Shown piece by piece: positions 24,354 through 37,246 of a DNA stretch of 64,000 bases. Within the stretch, counting starts at the first letter, position 1; every line of letters begins with the position of its first letter. The stretch comes from Allodiplogaster sudhausi (taxonomy: Eukaryota > Nematoda > Chromadorea > Rhabditida > Diplogasteridae). The notes under the pieces are model-generated. The model made no database searches. It saw nothing but the letters and a program-made list of their open reading frames with translations, and was not told the origin of the DNA. The translations under genes were made by a program, and so were the position numbers. The DNA lies in the NCBI GenBank assembly GCA_945643635.1, contig CALZFC010000005.1, positions 10,492,001 through 10,556,000 on the forward strand, read 5' to 3'.

Positions 24354-24361
24354 CTCTTATA
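24354..24361 (-). promoter_or_regulatory. Possible TATA box of the Cys-rich gene
   Basis: TATAAGAG on the minus strand, 24-31 bases before the chosen ATG. The distance is short: initiation about 30 bases downstream would fall on the ATG. Either the 5' UTR is nearly absent or the match is chance. Confidence 0.3.
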
Positions 24362-26051
24362 TCCACCCCGGAGGAGAAGGGGGAGGAGAAGCTGCGTGAG
24401 ATATCCCGGAGGTGCCAATGAGCAGAGAGAGAGAACCGGATTCGAGGAGAGAAGAGATAAGAGAGTGAGAGAGAGTGATAGAGAGAGGAAGAGAAGAGAG
24501 AGCTGATAAGAGACAAGGATGCCCACTTGACGAGAAACACTCACGGCGTCGGGATATTCTCGAGCTTCCGAGGTGATAAGAAACGTGGTGAGAGCAACGT
24601 TCCAGCATCTCTCTCTCTCTATCTTTGTCGTTCTCTTTTCCCTCTATCTCTCTCTCTCTCTCTCGCTTCCCTTCCTCTCTAGGAAGAATGGCAAAAAAAG
24701 CATGCTAACATGCCCAACGCCAGAGCTATTTCCCCCTCCAGTACATGAGAAATCAGTTTATCCAAGAGATGAGAGAGAGAGAAAGTGCATGGAGGAGGAA
24801 ATAAAGACTAGAGAGGCTAATTGTTAGGCTTCTCCTTTTTTTATTTGTGCAAATGGCTAGACAGCCCTGTTGTTTTCTGACCACTAGAGTTGCATGCGGC
24901 ACGGCCTGGCCCGGCCCAAAAGGTACCATTACGTCATAGGAACAGGAGGTTTATGAGTAGTTATACGAGCGATAGTACCGGTGCTGATATTCTTGCAATC
25001 ATATCACCAGGAACAAAAGTTACTGATAGACGTTTCGATGTATAATCAGTAAGTAAGTATAAGCCTGGAACTATTGCTTGGATTTTCTATTTCAATTTTC
25101 TAAAAAAAAAAAAAAGGGCGGCCTTTGAATCGACCAGAAATGAACATCTTTGAACGGGTCTACGAGAGGTCCCCTTTCAACATAAATCACGACGATTCTA
25201 ATATATTTATAATTATTAGTATTCCGTAATTGAAGAGTAATTCATTTCTTTTGGTATATTTGTTGAGTGAATAATTCACTGTATCTGTTGAAGAGGAGGT
25301 AGCATTCTTAATGAGAGTTCTCTCTGCTCATTGTCTGGTTATCATAAATGAATAAAGCGGATATGAGTCGCCCTTTTGAAGAACACAGCGCTGTTTCTAC
25401 TCGACAGAGACGACCACGAGCATACATATTTTACATATTTTACAACAAATAATTTTACAACAAATGTACTTATGTACATATATGTACATACATACATATG
25501 TATGCAGGTGGCATTTTTCATTTCACAACGACCTCTCTCGTATTTCAATTCACAATCTCTCTCCCTCTCTCTCTATCTGTCTTTTTCTCACGTGCTCTTC
25601 ATTCCCTAAGCTTTTATCCCCTCACCCACCGAAGCTTTCTGTTCTCTGTCCTTGTCGTTCTTGTGATTTCTGTCTGTAGTTTATGACTTGTACTGCACTC
25701 GATCTCTCACAAACAAACGTGTTACTCTGCTTCCATGGCGTCTCTTCAAACTCTCGCTGTCTTGTTTCTGTTGAGTCTTGCGAAAGGGCGCAGTGGAAAC
25801 GGCCATTGCTTCTATCCTCACTTACATGTATGTATGCATTTTATGTACATAAGCATTCAGAATCTTTTAATTTTTTGATACATTCAATATTAATCTAGGA
25901 ATTATTTTTAGTGCTCGTTAACTTGCCATATTTTGTATAATTAGGAGGGCAAACATCTCTCTATGTCAGGTGCTCTCTCGCCCTGTATCAGGCATAAGGC
26001 GCGAATTCAAAACTGTGTTTTTGGTACCTTTAAAATATCTAGAGAGAGAGA
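24362..26051. other. Divergent intergenic region
   Basis: Between the Cys-rich gene (-) and the glutathione transferase gene (+). It contains GA and CT tracts near 24420-24500 and 24605-24665, a GGCCCGGCCC-rich scrap at 24895-24925 resembling the ends of the hAT-type MITE near 49.8 kb, and TACATA repeats near 25470-25505. A splice-acceptor-like TCTAG at about 26041 lies just before the transferase ATG, suggesting a 5' UTR intron or spliced-leader site. No gene seen. Confidence 0.5.
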
Positions 26052-27269
<1,218 letters not shown>

Positions 27270-28284
27270 TTGATTTTTGAATCGGTTCACTTGATATTCC
27301 TAAACGCAAAAATGCAGTAATTTAAATATGTTAGCGTTTTTTTTATTCGTACAAGCTGTAAAACTAATGTTCGTATTGTATTAAGTGTTTTTTTTGTTCT
27401 TGGTCGAAGATATTTGTTCTTTGTCGAAGAGACGAATAAACGCTCTGGAATACCCTGCTCCTACTGAATGAATAATTAATATGAATAATTTGCGAATAGT
27501 TGTTTTTAAGATATTTGTTTAAGAAGAGAAGATCAAATAGTTTGGTTACCGCATGAGTTTTTTTTAGAAAGTGAAATGCGAGCACTGATAAATCACAAAA
27601 CTTCATACAGAGTTTGAGCACTGAAACATCACTTTTGTTCTTGCTCGGCTTTCCTATTTCCCTTTCTCTAGTTGTATTTTCGAGCACAGAACCACTCTCT
27701 TTGTCTGTATGCTCCCATTACCACTCTCCCCGAACACTGTCTCTGTCTGTCCCTCTTTATCTCTCTCTCTCTCTCTCCGTCTCTCTCTCTCCGTCTCTCT
27801 CTCTCCCTCTCTCTCTCTCCCTCTCTCTCTCTCTCTGTCTCAAACCTCACTTGTTTTTTTTGCTCAACTTTTGTTTGCGAGAAGTTACAATCGTGTTTGC
27901 GTTACTTTTTTCTGTCTTGAATCTATTCAAAGATGTGCGGAACTTTCACTAAACAAATGAAATTGCTTTTGCTCTCGTTCAAGAGAGGCGTGGTTTTTCT
28001 TATACATACATCTTTGTATTTGTAGTTATTTGACTACGCAATAACGTTGGCTTTATTGCAATCGAAAATTGAATCTTTTAAACAAGGAGCTTTCACCCTT
28101 GAAGTATTCATCAGTCAAAGTTGAAATATTCAAATATGTAAATATCAATATTGTAAATTAGTACCCGTTCCGTTCAAAGATCATATTATGGCCTAGCATC
28201 TTTCTTGCAATGCTGCAGTGAAAATGCAAATTTAAAATAATAATAATAAAATAGCTCGGTTGTAAAATGACTCTAAAAATAAGC
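27270..28284. other. Convergent intergenic region
   Basis: Separates the transferase (+) from the first fucosyltransferase gene (-). AATAAA occurs near 27434. A (CT)n/CCGT tract lies at about 27720-27840. No gene seen. Confidence 0.55.
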
Positions 28285-31200
28285 TTATTGTTTCTGCCTT
28301 TGTGTCAGTTTTTCACCAACTCCTTCTTCGCACTGTTTGGTGGAATAGTATTCTTGAATATTTGGAGATCCACTTCGTCGCCATGGAGAGGAGACATTTC
28401 GGTAGTACAAGTCACGGCATAAATCACAGACGCCTGCAAAAACTCTTTAAATCTATTTATCGATTTCATAAATGAGGAAACCTAATGTTATACTGAATAT
28501 ATTATGAATTACTGAATGTGTAGAAAAAAAGCTTGCAATTATCTAAAGAAATTACCGCGGTTATTCTCAGGCATGTCGCGGTAAAAGTGTTTGGTCCAGT
28601 CGAAAAACCTGAGCATGCGATTTTTGATGTTTTGTTTCTAGCGAAATATTTCCCAACGATGTTCTTTATAGATTAATAATTTTAAAATCAATTTTTATTC
28701 CTTCAAAGATATTCAATGACTGGCTTACTCAAGATATCTTGTAGTGTTAGCGGATACGGAGAGGAGAAAGTTCGCAAGTTGTTTTGGAGTAGCAAAATCA
28801 TCGGCAGCTACGAACGAATTTTCCGGTGCTATTCCTATAATGCATTCACTAATACTCGATTGTAAAGGCAATTAAAGGAGGACGATCACCAAAAATAATT
28901 CATGCGAGTTCGGGGCACTTTCACCCTTGAAGTAGATACTCTCATTCTCGCGTTATTTATTGCGTGTCGCTGAAACTAGTGAAAATAGCGATAGTACGAC
29001 TGGGCGCAGCAATTTGAAATCTCACATTATTTATCGGTGATTGCCATCCTTTATGTAATATCATATTTCATTTATGAGAAATAAATAAATCTCCAAATAA
29101 ATTGCCTTTCAGAACTGCCCGCCGCAGCACAACGGGAATGATGAGATGTGCAATCCGAAAGAACTTTTCAGTAACGTATCCATTGCAGACCGAGTTCTCG
29201 AAGGCGAGATAGAAGAAATGCGACTCTGAAGAATTGTTACTTTGACAGACTTGTAAAATTATAACAAACAATTAAATAGTAATAAATGTGCATAAATAAA
29301 TAAATGGAAACGAACGGGTGAGATTCTGCTCACATGCCATATTGCACTTCTTCTTAATCCTCTTCTTCGACTTCTTTTCATAGCAGTCACCACGAAGTGT
29401 AAGTTTCATGTGATTTCCTAACGCCTGCAGACAGTCAAATATAAATTGCACAGACAGTGATCACCGAAAAATTATGTGTATTTGGCTTCCGGGTAGAGAT
29501 TTCAAATTGTCGCTACCCTTAGAATCTCATTTTCTACGGTGCATATTTCTGCCACTTGCGAAATAGCACATGGGTGCCAACTCGCACGGTGAACTCGGCA
29601 CTTCAAAGTTGTATTAATTTTTCGGTGATAATCCTCCTTTAAATATCTGAGTCTTCAAGGGGAAATGTGAAAGCGAAACCTTAATATAAGTCTCTCGTTT
29701 CGAGTTTGTCTTGCAGTTCGAAATGAGCGCGTAGGCGATTGCCTTCTTTTTCTTCAAGGCTACATCAATCTGCATTGAGAGAGGTCCCTTTAAAATTATA
29801 GATTCATAAAAATATTCAAATAAAAATTTAGCTCGCATGTATCACTATTATATAATACTTGGTTGTTGCAGATAAATTAATAAAATAATGTCGGAAATAT
29901 GTAAATTCACAAATTAACCTGCTGGTCAGTGACAGTTGTCCAATTCCTCAGTGACGAACGGTTTGTATCATTTATCGGATAAAAGGCTCCATAAGTCCAG
30001 GCGTACGAGCCAGGCACGAGTTGGTAGCCGAGAGTTGTATTGAAGTAGTCACGGGGAATCTGTCGCATACTGCTATTACACAACAAAGCATTTGGACTTA
30101 CAAGAAAATAAAATTTTGTATTATACAGCCTATGACATGAGCATAATAAATAATTAGAAAACTACATATTATTAAATAACAAAATGGCTTCAATGTGACA
30201 TGTAAATAAATATATGTATGTAAGGACCTCTTGAAGTTCACGGCCAGCATGAATTGGCGACTCCTGGAGAAGAGAAACGAAGTGCTGCTCGGGTCGTCGT
30301 TGTTTGGGCAAATCAGAGACATTTAAGTCTCGAAGGTGAAAGACAATCGCGTCCGCATTTTCGTCTTGGCTGCAAGAAAATTAAGAGAGGATGTCAGTAA
30401 GACTCGAGCAGGGCCCTATTATGACCTGCCCTAGGAATTTTTTTTTCAAATTTCTTCACCAAAATTGATTATAGTATACAACTCGACGTGGTGAACAAAA
30501 TAGGCTGTATTTCAAAGGTGAAAAATTTTTTCCGCGCGAGACCCAGTACCGTAATCTTATAAATTCGATTGGTCATAAGTCGCTTCAGACTTATTATTAG
30601 ACAACCATCGAGCTATCATTGGATAGCTGATTGAACGGGCTTTAATTTTGATCTTGGAAGATATTTTCTAAAAATTTGAATTTGTCCTTAAAACACGGCC
30701 CTAAACATTTTCGAAGGCGGTTTTTACCGAAATTAAGTATTTTATGTTCATTTCGCTACAACCGCTCCTGGATAGGCTTAAAGTACGTGAAATTTGCTAC
30801 AACATATATCTCTTTCAAAAGAATTGAAGGTCTCGCTCTTAGGTTCCCAAACACCTGAACATGATCCTGTGTAAACTGTAACACCGTGCAAGCAATGTCA
30901 ATATTACAAAATCGTAAGTATATCATCTAAGAGCTCTCACGGAGATCTTCAAATGTTACATACATTAATTTATTGAAAAGTTTCAATTTATATGGGAAAT
31001 TTTGTTCTTTACAATTAGAAGGCTTAAAAAACTACTTTAAAAACATTTTCGCCTGTCGAAACATACATCATAAGAAAGAGGATGAAATTTGCTACAAGGT
31101 GAACCTCTTTCAATGGAATTCCATGCATACGATCTTTTGTTATAAATATACGAATTTATAAGATTCCTTTACTGGGGGAAAAATTTTTTCACCTTTGAAA

Positions 31201-32021
31201 TACAGCCTATTCTGTTCACCACGTCGAGTTGTATACTATAATCAATTTTGGTTAAGAAATTCGAAAAAAAAATTCCTAGGGCAGGCCTTGATCGAACGAG
31301 ACTGACAGGCTCTCTTAAAGAAAGAATCAGCGATACTGACATAAAGACGCTTTCTGCAGCTAGATATTCGTATTGGCCATTTTGGCAGCAACTGCTATGC
31401 ATTGATAAAGCATTGACAACTCGCAGATGAGCGGTACTGTACATGCACATATGTAAATCATTCATTACCTGTTATAGCTGCTTCTTTTCCTTATTTCGCA
31501 GTTGAAGGGACAATCGCTGAGAGCATCGCGAAGGAGGTAGTCGAGTTTTTGGCTGAAATAAAAACAAAAATAAATGTCATGATTCAAACAACTTTCAGGC
31601 AGAAGAAATTGAAAAGTCTTCTTAAAATAAAAAAGGCAATTTTGAAAAAAAGTGATCTTTTTATAGTGTAAAAATATAAAAATAGTCAAACCCAAAGAAC
31701 ATTGTCCAAGCAAGAATCACGGGCTCTCTTCTGTCTCCATTGAAATAACAGCGATTAATTACGCACGGAATCTGCATTTATCAGAATAGAGAATACGAGC
31801 TGGATCATGCTAATATACCCAACAAAGCTATAATAAAATAAACACTATGTAAGAAATATATAACTCATTATAGGCAAATATATTTAAAAAAAATCAACCT
31901 GGTCGAATAATTTTTGTTGCATTTCAGTGCCGTAGATAAGCAGAGCAATTGCGATGGAAATGAATATTAGAAAATGAAGGACACATTTCCTTAGACTCGT
32001 TGTTGAGCAAAAGAGTTGCAT
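28285..32021 (-). CDS. Alpha-1,3-fucosyltransferase-like glycosyltransferase, copy A (GT10)
   Basis: Eleven exons in consistent phase give about 400 residues. The start at 32021 encodes a short cytosolic tail and a single signal-anchor (VLHFLIFISIAIALLIY), so it should be a type II Golgi enzyme transferring fucose from GDP-fucose to N-acetylglucosamine of glycans. GT10 landmarks in order: PVILAWTMFFG, DAIVFHLRDL, AYALISNCKTNSKR, and the family signature as FYLAFENSVCNGYVTEKFF followed by IIPVVLRR. In the signature the usual Asp-Tyr before V/I-TEK is Gly-Tyr. The C-terminal part (FATPKQLANFL, FFDWTKHFYRDMP, VCDLCRDLYYR) also fits. The intron after LRRAVLK uses a GC donor (AAAG|GCAATT), required by phase. 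A TTAA-flanked MITE fills most of the intron before exon 4 and ends just before the acceptor. Appears intact. Confidence 0.9.
28873..29053. mobile_element. MITE, 'GATCACCG' family, copy 1
   Basis: The ends are imperfect inverted repeats: 'taaaggaggacgatcacc' on the left, and on the right the reverse complement of 'taaaggatggcaatcaccga'. About 180 bp, in the intron after the signature exon of fucosyltransferase copy A. A related element sits in the same intron of copy C. Confidence 0.65.
29455..29641. mobile_element. MITE, 'GATCACCG' family, copy 2
   Basis: The left end contains 'gatcaccgaaaaattatg' and the right end 'ttttcggtgataatcctcc', mutually complementary and like copy 1. Internal 'gatttcaaattg' is shared with the other copies. 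It lies in an intron of fucosyltransferase copy A. Confidence 0.6.
30381..31318. mobile_element. TTAA-flanked MITE, copy E1 (938 bp)
   Basis: Long terminal inverted repeats of about 130 bp or more, including 'cctaggaattttttttt', 'attgattatagtatacaact' and 'aaataggctgtatttcaaag', are found in opposite orientations at 30425-30525 and 31183-31280. Both extremities read TTAA next to GAGAG. The interior has no convincing transposase. It is inserted in an intron of fucosyltransferase copy A, 2 bases from the polypyrimidine tract of an acceptor. Confidence 0.8.
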
Positions 32022-32815
32022 TAGCGATTACTTCTAAATTGAAGAACTATTGTTTGCCTAAAGTGTGAATGTAGGCAGAATAGACAACTGGTTGAAACTA
32101 GTCGCTTTGCACCAGGAATTGCCACATGTTAATTTTTAACGATATTTTTTAAGGAGAAATGAATGAAGGAAGACTTTTTGGCTCAACTGACGATGAGTAG
32201 TTGAAAAGAGAGGCTTATTTTGATAGCGTGCTGTTACAGTAGTTGGATGGCAACTTGTGAGATGTTTTCTTTTTTATTTTCAGAAATCCATTAGATCCAC
32301 AAATTCGAATTTGATAATCTTCAAATTAGTTATTAAAAGCAGCTGAAATCTTAGAATAAAACGTATACATATATGTAAAAATCCATATCGTATTCTGCAC
32401 GGAAATACTAAATAAGCATACAAATTCAGCATTTGTGTCGTGGAAACAATACTTATAAACGTTAAAAAGCCAAGTTGAATGAATGGCAGATGACAATATC
32501 GGGCGATGGAGAGCTAATCGGATTTCATGAACGCGCGTAAAGCAGGCATGAATCACAAGCACGCAAAAGATCGAGAACAAAACAGTTTACGAGCAGGCAA
32601 CTTGTAGTACGGCAGTACGAGCTGTGAGCTGTCTTTCGAATCAGCCAACTAACCTACATAAATGTGCTTGAGTTTTATAGAAATCTAGTGACGTTCTTTT
32701 TTATTTACTTTGTTTGTTTCATAATCCATTTATTTTATTCCTTCCATCTTTTAACATTTCGCGCGAGCATTTCTACAGGAAACTTTCATCATAATATGGT
32801 TTAAAAGAAAGACTA

Positions 32816-35306
32816 TTACGTGCTATTACGCAGGTCGAAGCTTTGTGAAAACAACACGCGGAAAGGTGGGGAAGTTTGACGGCGGCAGTTCGAGCAGGCC
32901 GTACTTTTCTTCGGTGGCTGCCTTTCCTTGGATAGCTTGTCGCCAATTCTTTCCTCGCGCTGTTTACGAGAATAATACTCGTGAATACTCTTCGATCCTA
33001 TCGGCCAAGGAGACGAGACATTTCCGTCGTGTAAATCACGGCAAAGGTCGCAGACACCTAAATGCATATAAAAGAGAAGAAATATACAACATAAAAGAAA
33101 GAGAATAAGAAAAGACCTCGTATATTTCTTGGCGTCTCGCGGTAAAAGTGTTTGGTCCACTCGAAAAATCTGAAAAAGTAATTTTTCATCGAAAGAATCG
33201 AGTTCATTTCCTAAACATTTTTTTCTTTATTTTAGTTATTCTCTATTCAGATATGTATGTATATACTGCGAATATAGTCTATTATACAGTCTCCTAACTT
33301 AAGATATCTCCTTTTATTTGCGGAGGTTGCAACGAGGAAGTTCCTTTGGAGAATAAAAGTCATCTGCTGCAACGAAGGACGCTTCTGGCGCAATTCCTTT
33401 AACAGTTAATTTGTATTTACTATTATACATATACGGTATCTTAAAAAATTTTATGAAGCCTGATCAATACAAATTATAGATACATACATATTATGTATGT
33501 ACCTTTTAGAACAGTCCGCCGCAGTACAACGGGAACAATGAAATGTTGAATGCGAAAGAACTTTTCCGAAGCATATCCATTGCAGATCGAGTTCTCGAAG
33601 GCGAGATAGAAGAAGTGCGACTCTGCGAAACGAAAATAAAAGATTACTCTTCGTTGGAAAAATGAAATGTAAAAACGAATAAATGAAGATAACTGACGAG
33701 TGAGATTCTGTTCACAAGCCGTATTGCACTTTTTCTTCTTCTTATTATAGCAGCCACCGTGAAGAGTAAGATTCATGTGCCTATTAAGCGCCTAAAATTA
33801 ACGTAATAAATTATGATTTTTATTTATCCGAACCTTAATGTAATTCTCCCGTTTCGAGTTTGTCTCGCAGTTCGAAATAAGAGCGTATGCGACAGCCTTC
33901 TTTTGCTTAATTGCCGTAAAAATCTAAATTAGAAAGGGAGAAAATCTGTCTAAATTGTTAATAATGGTAATGCCATGAATTGAATATTGTTGAAGAAGAA
34001 CTAAAATGTAAAAATATGTATATAGATAAATGAATGATTAAACAAACCTGTTTCTCGGTAACAATTGTCCAATTAGTAGGTCGCGAACGAGTTGTCTGAT
34101 TTATCGGATAGAAGGCTCCATATGTCCAGGCATACGAGCCGGGCACAAGATGGTAGCCGAGAGTTGTGTTGAAGTAATCACGGGGAATCTGATTGTGAGG
34201 AATATGCTTTTGCATGAAGTATATGTTCTCCCTTGGGAAACATGTTAAAGAACCTCCATGACCACAAAAGGTTAGTAACTTTTTGATACCTTTTTAAGCG
34301 CATCTCCAGAATGAATGGGAGACTCCAGGAGCAACGAAACATAAATTTGCTCAAGCCGACGGTGCCTTGGTAGATTAGAGACATTTACGTTGCGGATATG
34401 AAAGATAATCGCGTCCGCCTCTTCGTCTTTACTGCAAAAAAAATGCAATTCGTTTGCTCGGAGATACTTTCTTCAGCAAGGGATACGTTTCGACTCGATG
34501 GCAAATGGTGCCCAATCGAACGCAGTGCCCTTTTCACGATCCTTCTCTCCATGGATAGTAATGAGGGTAATTGGGTATATGCATATTCGAATTGACGCGT
34601 TCAAGCTGTTATAAACCCGCAAAAGGGGGACGAATGATTTGAAGGCTGGTATAATTTTTTCGGCGATAACCTTCCTTTAACTGAAGGCAGAAAAGAGAAG
34701 CTGCGAAGACGTAGGCAAATCTATCGTCTTCTCTTTTAGATAATTCAAAGTGGTAACAATTCAGTGATCAAAGATGAGGAGACGAAGGAGAGCAAGAGTG
34801 TTCTTCTTTACCTGTAATTGCACCTGTAACTTCTCCTCCTTATCTCACAGTTGTAAGGACAACCAATGAGGGCATTGCGAAGGAGGAGAACGAGGTCTTC
34901 GCTTAATCAATTTTTTTATTTGTTTCTCTATTCATTTTCATATGAAAAAATGTACTGAATCTCAAGAAAAAGTTTAAAGAAATGTTTTTACATTTTCATT
35001 TGAAATTAAATATAGAAAATTTTGAGGCTGACCTGAAGAAGGACGTCCAAGCAAGAATAACAGGCTGATGGTTGAGTTTTTGGAAATAGCTGATGCTACT
35101 CACGACAGGTATCTGAAATAGAGATTCAAAATCAATCAATAAGGGGTGAAATTAAAATGTTCTACCTTCCGCAAGATTCTTTGCTGCATTTCGGAAAGGT
35201 AAATAAAAAGAAGAACAGCGACGGACGAAACGATCAGAAAATAAAATAGACATCTCTTGGAATTTGTAGATTTGAGCGCTTCAGCAGAACTGGTGGGTAG
35301 TTTCAT
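32816..35306 (-). pseudogene. Alpha-1,3-fucosyltransferase-like, copy B, frameshifted near the C-terminus
   Basis: The same exon order as copy A can be read from the signal-anchor exon (start 35306; LFYFLIVSSVAVLLFIY) through AYALISNCETNSKR and the signature exon, here FYLAFENSICNGYASEKFF with ASEK in place of VTEK. In the next exon (about 33306-33406), after SPKEL, copy B is 8 bases shorter than copy A. The frame then hits TAA within 'cgcaaataaaagg', although the out-of-frame remainder still matches LLSVSANTTRYL. Two more exons downstream remain open in the original frame and end at 32816 with a longer, Cys-containing tail. The donor after LRRTVLK is a normal GT. Either a recent pseudogene or a truncated enzyme lacking the last part of the fold. 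Confidence 0.78.
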
Positions 35307-36486
35307 TGAGCGAGTAATTACCTTACAAATTGAAGAATTATATTGCGGAAATAAATAACTCGAGGATACTATCAATAAACAAAGTACTTTACCCTTATTG
35401 CAAGTTTAAAGTGCAGTTTTGGGGTGTGACACAACATTAACAGGGCAAAAATACGAACAGGAAATACGGAAATAAGTTTGTTCAATACTTTAACGACTTT
35501 CAGGGTATATTGAAACGACAATAAATGCTACGGACATCCGTTATATAAATAGTGAAATGATAGCATCCATAACGAGATGCCAAAAATTTTATTGCGCCGC
35601 AGAAAAAAAATCTTGGTGAGAGCTGAATGCATCAAATATGAAGAGAGAGCACGTATAAAGTAGAAATGCGGAAAGAGTGCGAGATAAAATAACGCATTTG
35701 GTTAAACTTCACCTCCATTGGGGCTGATAAGAAGAGGAAAGTGGCGGTCATGGAAGAGTCGGGTCATGGAGACGAAACGAGATAGTTACATGTGAGCGAG
35801 CGCTACCATGGTGGGTTACAACCCATAAAACCACAGCTCATAGGAAAGTTATGATATGACTCAACATTTCGATTCATGAGCAATTAAATTTCTATTATTT
35901 TCCAAAATGAATTTTTCTATCGTGTTAATGAAAAGATCATTTAAAAAAAGTAAATTTAAAGGAACTATCCATGGAGTTAAAAAGCCGCTTTTGCAGAATT
36001 AACCTTTGAGTTCGCGCATGATATTGCAAAAAGTTTTGGCGGCATGCTAGCACAGTATCCATCACAACAAACTAGACTTTTTGAGCCTTTTTCGCTCTGC
36101 CCCTCTTCTCCGCTTTCCTCGTAAAACACTGAATGAACACTCGTAAATTGAAGAAGAAGGCAGTTTTCCTCACCATTCGACAAGCAATGTTCCTTACAAG
36201 AATTTTTTTAAAGAAAAGTTTTTAAATTAACAAATTAACATGTTTGAAAATGAATATCCCCAATAATGGTTTCATTCTTGCAAGTGCTCCAAAAGGCGTG
36301 TTGTGAGTAAAATAGAGAACGCGAAAATTGTGGTAAACCTTACTTTACATCTCTTTCATTTACTCCTTCGTTGCTTGTCTTTTGAATCCATTATGTCTCA
36401 TTCATATACATACATGTTCGGTATTTTTTCTGATGTTATTACATACAACAAGTTCATCAACGCATTAATTTATCAAAGGAATGTGA
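35307..36486. other. Intergenic region
   Basis: About 1.2 kb upstream of fucosyltransferase copy B. No coding exon, RNA gene or clear repeat was recognised. Confidence 0.45.
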
Positions 36487-36725
36487 TTAGGATCGGATGA
36501 TCATTGCTGTCGTGATTATCGCAACGATGATCATGAGAACGGCGACAAGGACAGAAGCGGCGAGAACCGCCGTAAAAACTCTAAATTATCTTTTGACTCT
36601 TTTGGGAGGGTTTAGTAAGAAAAAAAACAGCTAACATTTCCCATATCGGATCCGGAGAAGCTTCGGTAGTCGTCAATGCGGTAGAAGTCACTTCGGGAGA
36701 AAAAGCTGGTGAGGTTGTCCTGAAG
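36487..36725 (-). pseudogene. Orphan 3' exons: Thr-rich stalk plus transmembrane tail
   Basis: Two phase-compatible exons: a Ser/Thr-rich segment (EVTSTALTTTEASPDP) with donor GTTAGC, then a hydrophobic tail (VLAASVLVAVLMIIVAIITT) ending in MIIRS and a stop. This resembles the 3' end of family X genes near 41.7 and 44.3 kb. No matching signal-peptide exon was found upstream, so it looks like a remnant of a deleted copy; an unrecognised upstream exon cannot be excluded. Confidence 0.5.
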
Positions 36726-37246
36726 CGATTTGTTCTTCATTCCTATCTTACCTTAGCAGTCGCACCAAAATTGATTTAGGAATAAAAAAATGTGTTTTTT
36801 TTTCTTTTATGAGATTCGGTTTCCGAGTAACATCTTAGAAACCATGCTAAACTGTCACCTTCTTGTTCTACTGAAATCATCAAAGCCTATGAATGATCAT
36901 CAGCTATACATTTTGCATTGTAGCAAACGCGCCAAAATGGCATATTATTTGAAACGCCGAAATTGTTTAAAGATTACATCTCACTCATCTGCTCTTTTTT
37001 CAGTGGCATGTTTCTCATCTTTGTTGGAATGTTTTAGAAAGACATATGTGACAATGTTATAACATCGACTTTATTGATATGAAAAATTGATTGGTTTTAA
37101 AGAAGAATGTCCATTCAACGGTCTAAATTATAATGCACAAATATTCATATGCAAATCTATATTGTAAATTATTACCCGTTAAATATCAAAAAGCTCTATT
37201 ATGGCTTTGCATTCTTCATGGAAAGCAGTTGGGAAAATGCAAAAAA

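Noticed and set aside
24226..24544. Two other minus-strand frames over the start of the Cys-rich gene
   Set aside because: Only the frame from 24330 gives a signal peptide and the phase that joins to the next exon.
32326..32580. Minus-strand open frame of 84 codons between fucosyltransferases A and B
   Set aside because: A+T-rich, no recognisable motif, and no splice sites linking it to either gene.
35977..36183. Minus-strand open frame of 68 codons upstream of fucosyltransferase B
   Set aside because: No signal peptide, homology, splice context or coding bias seen.
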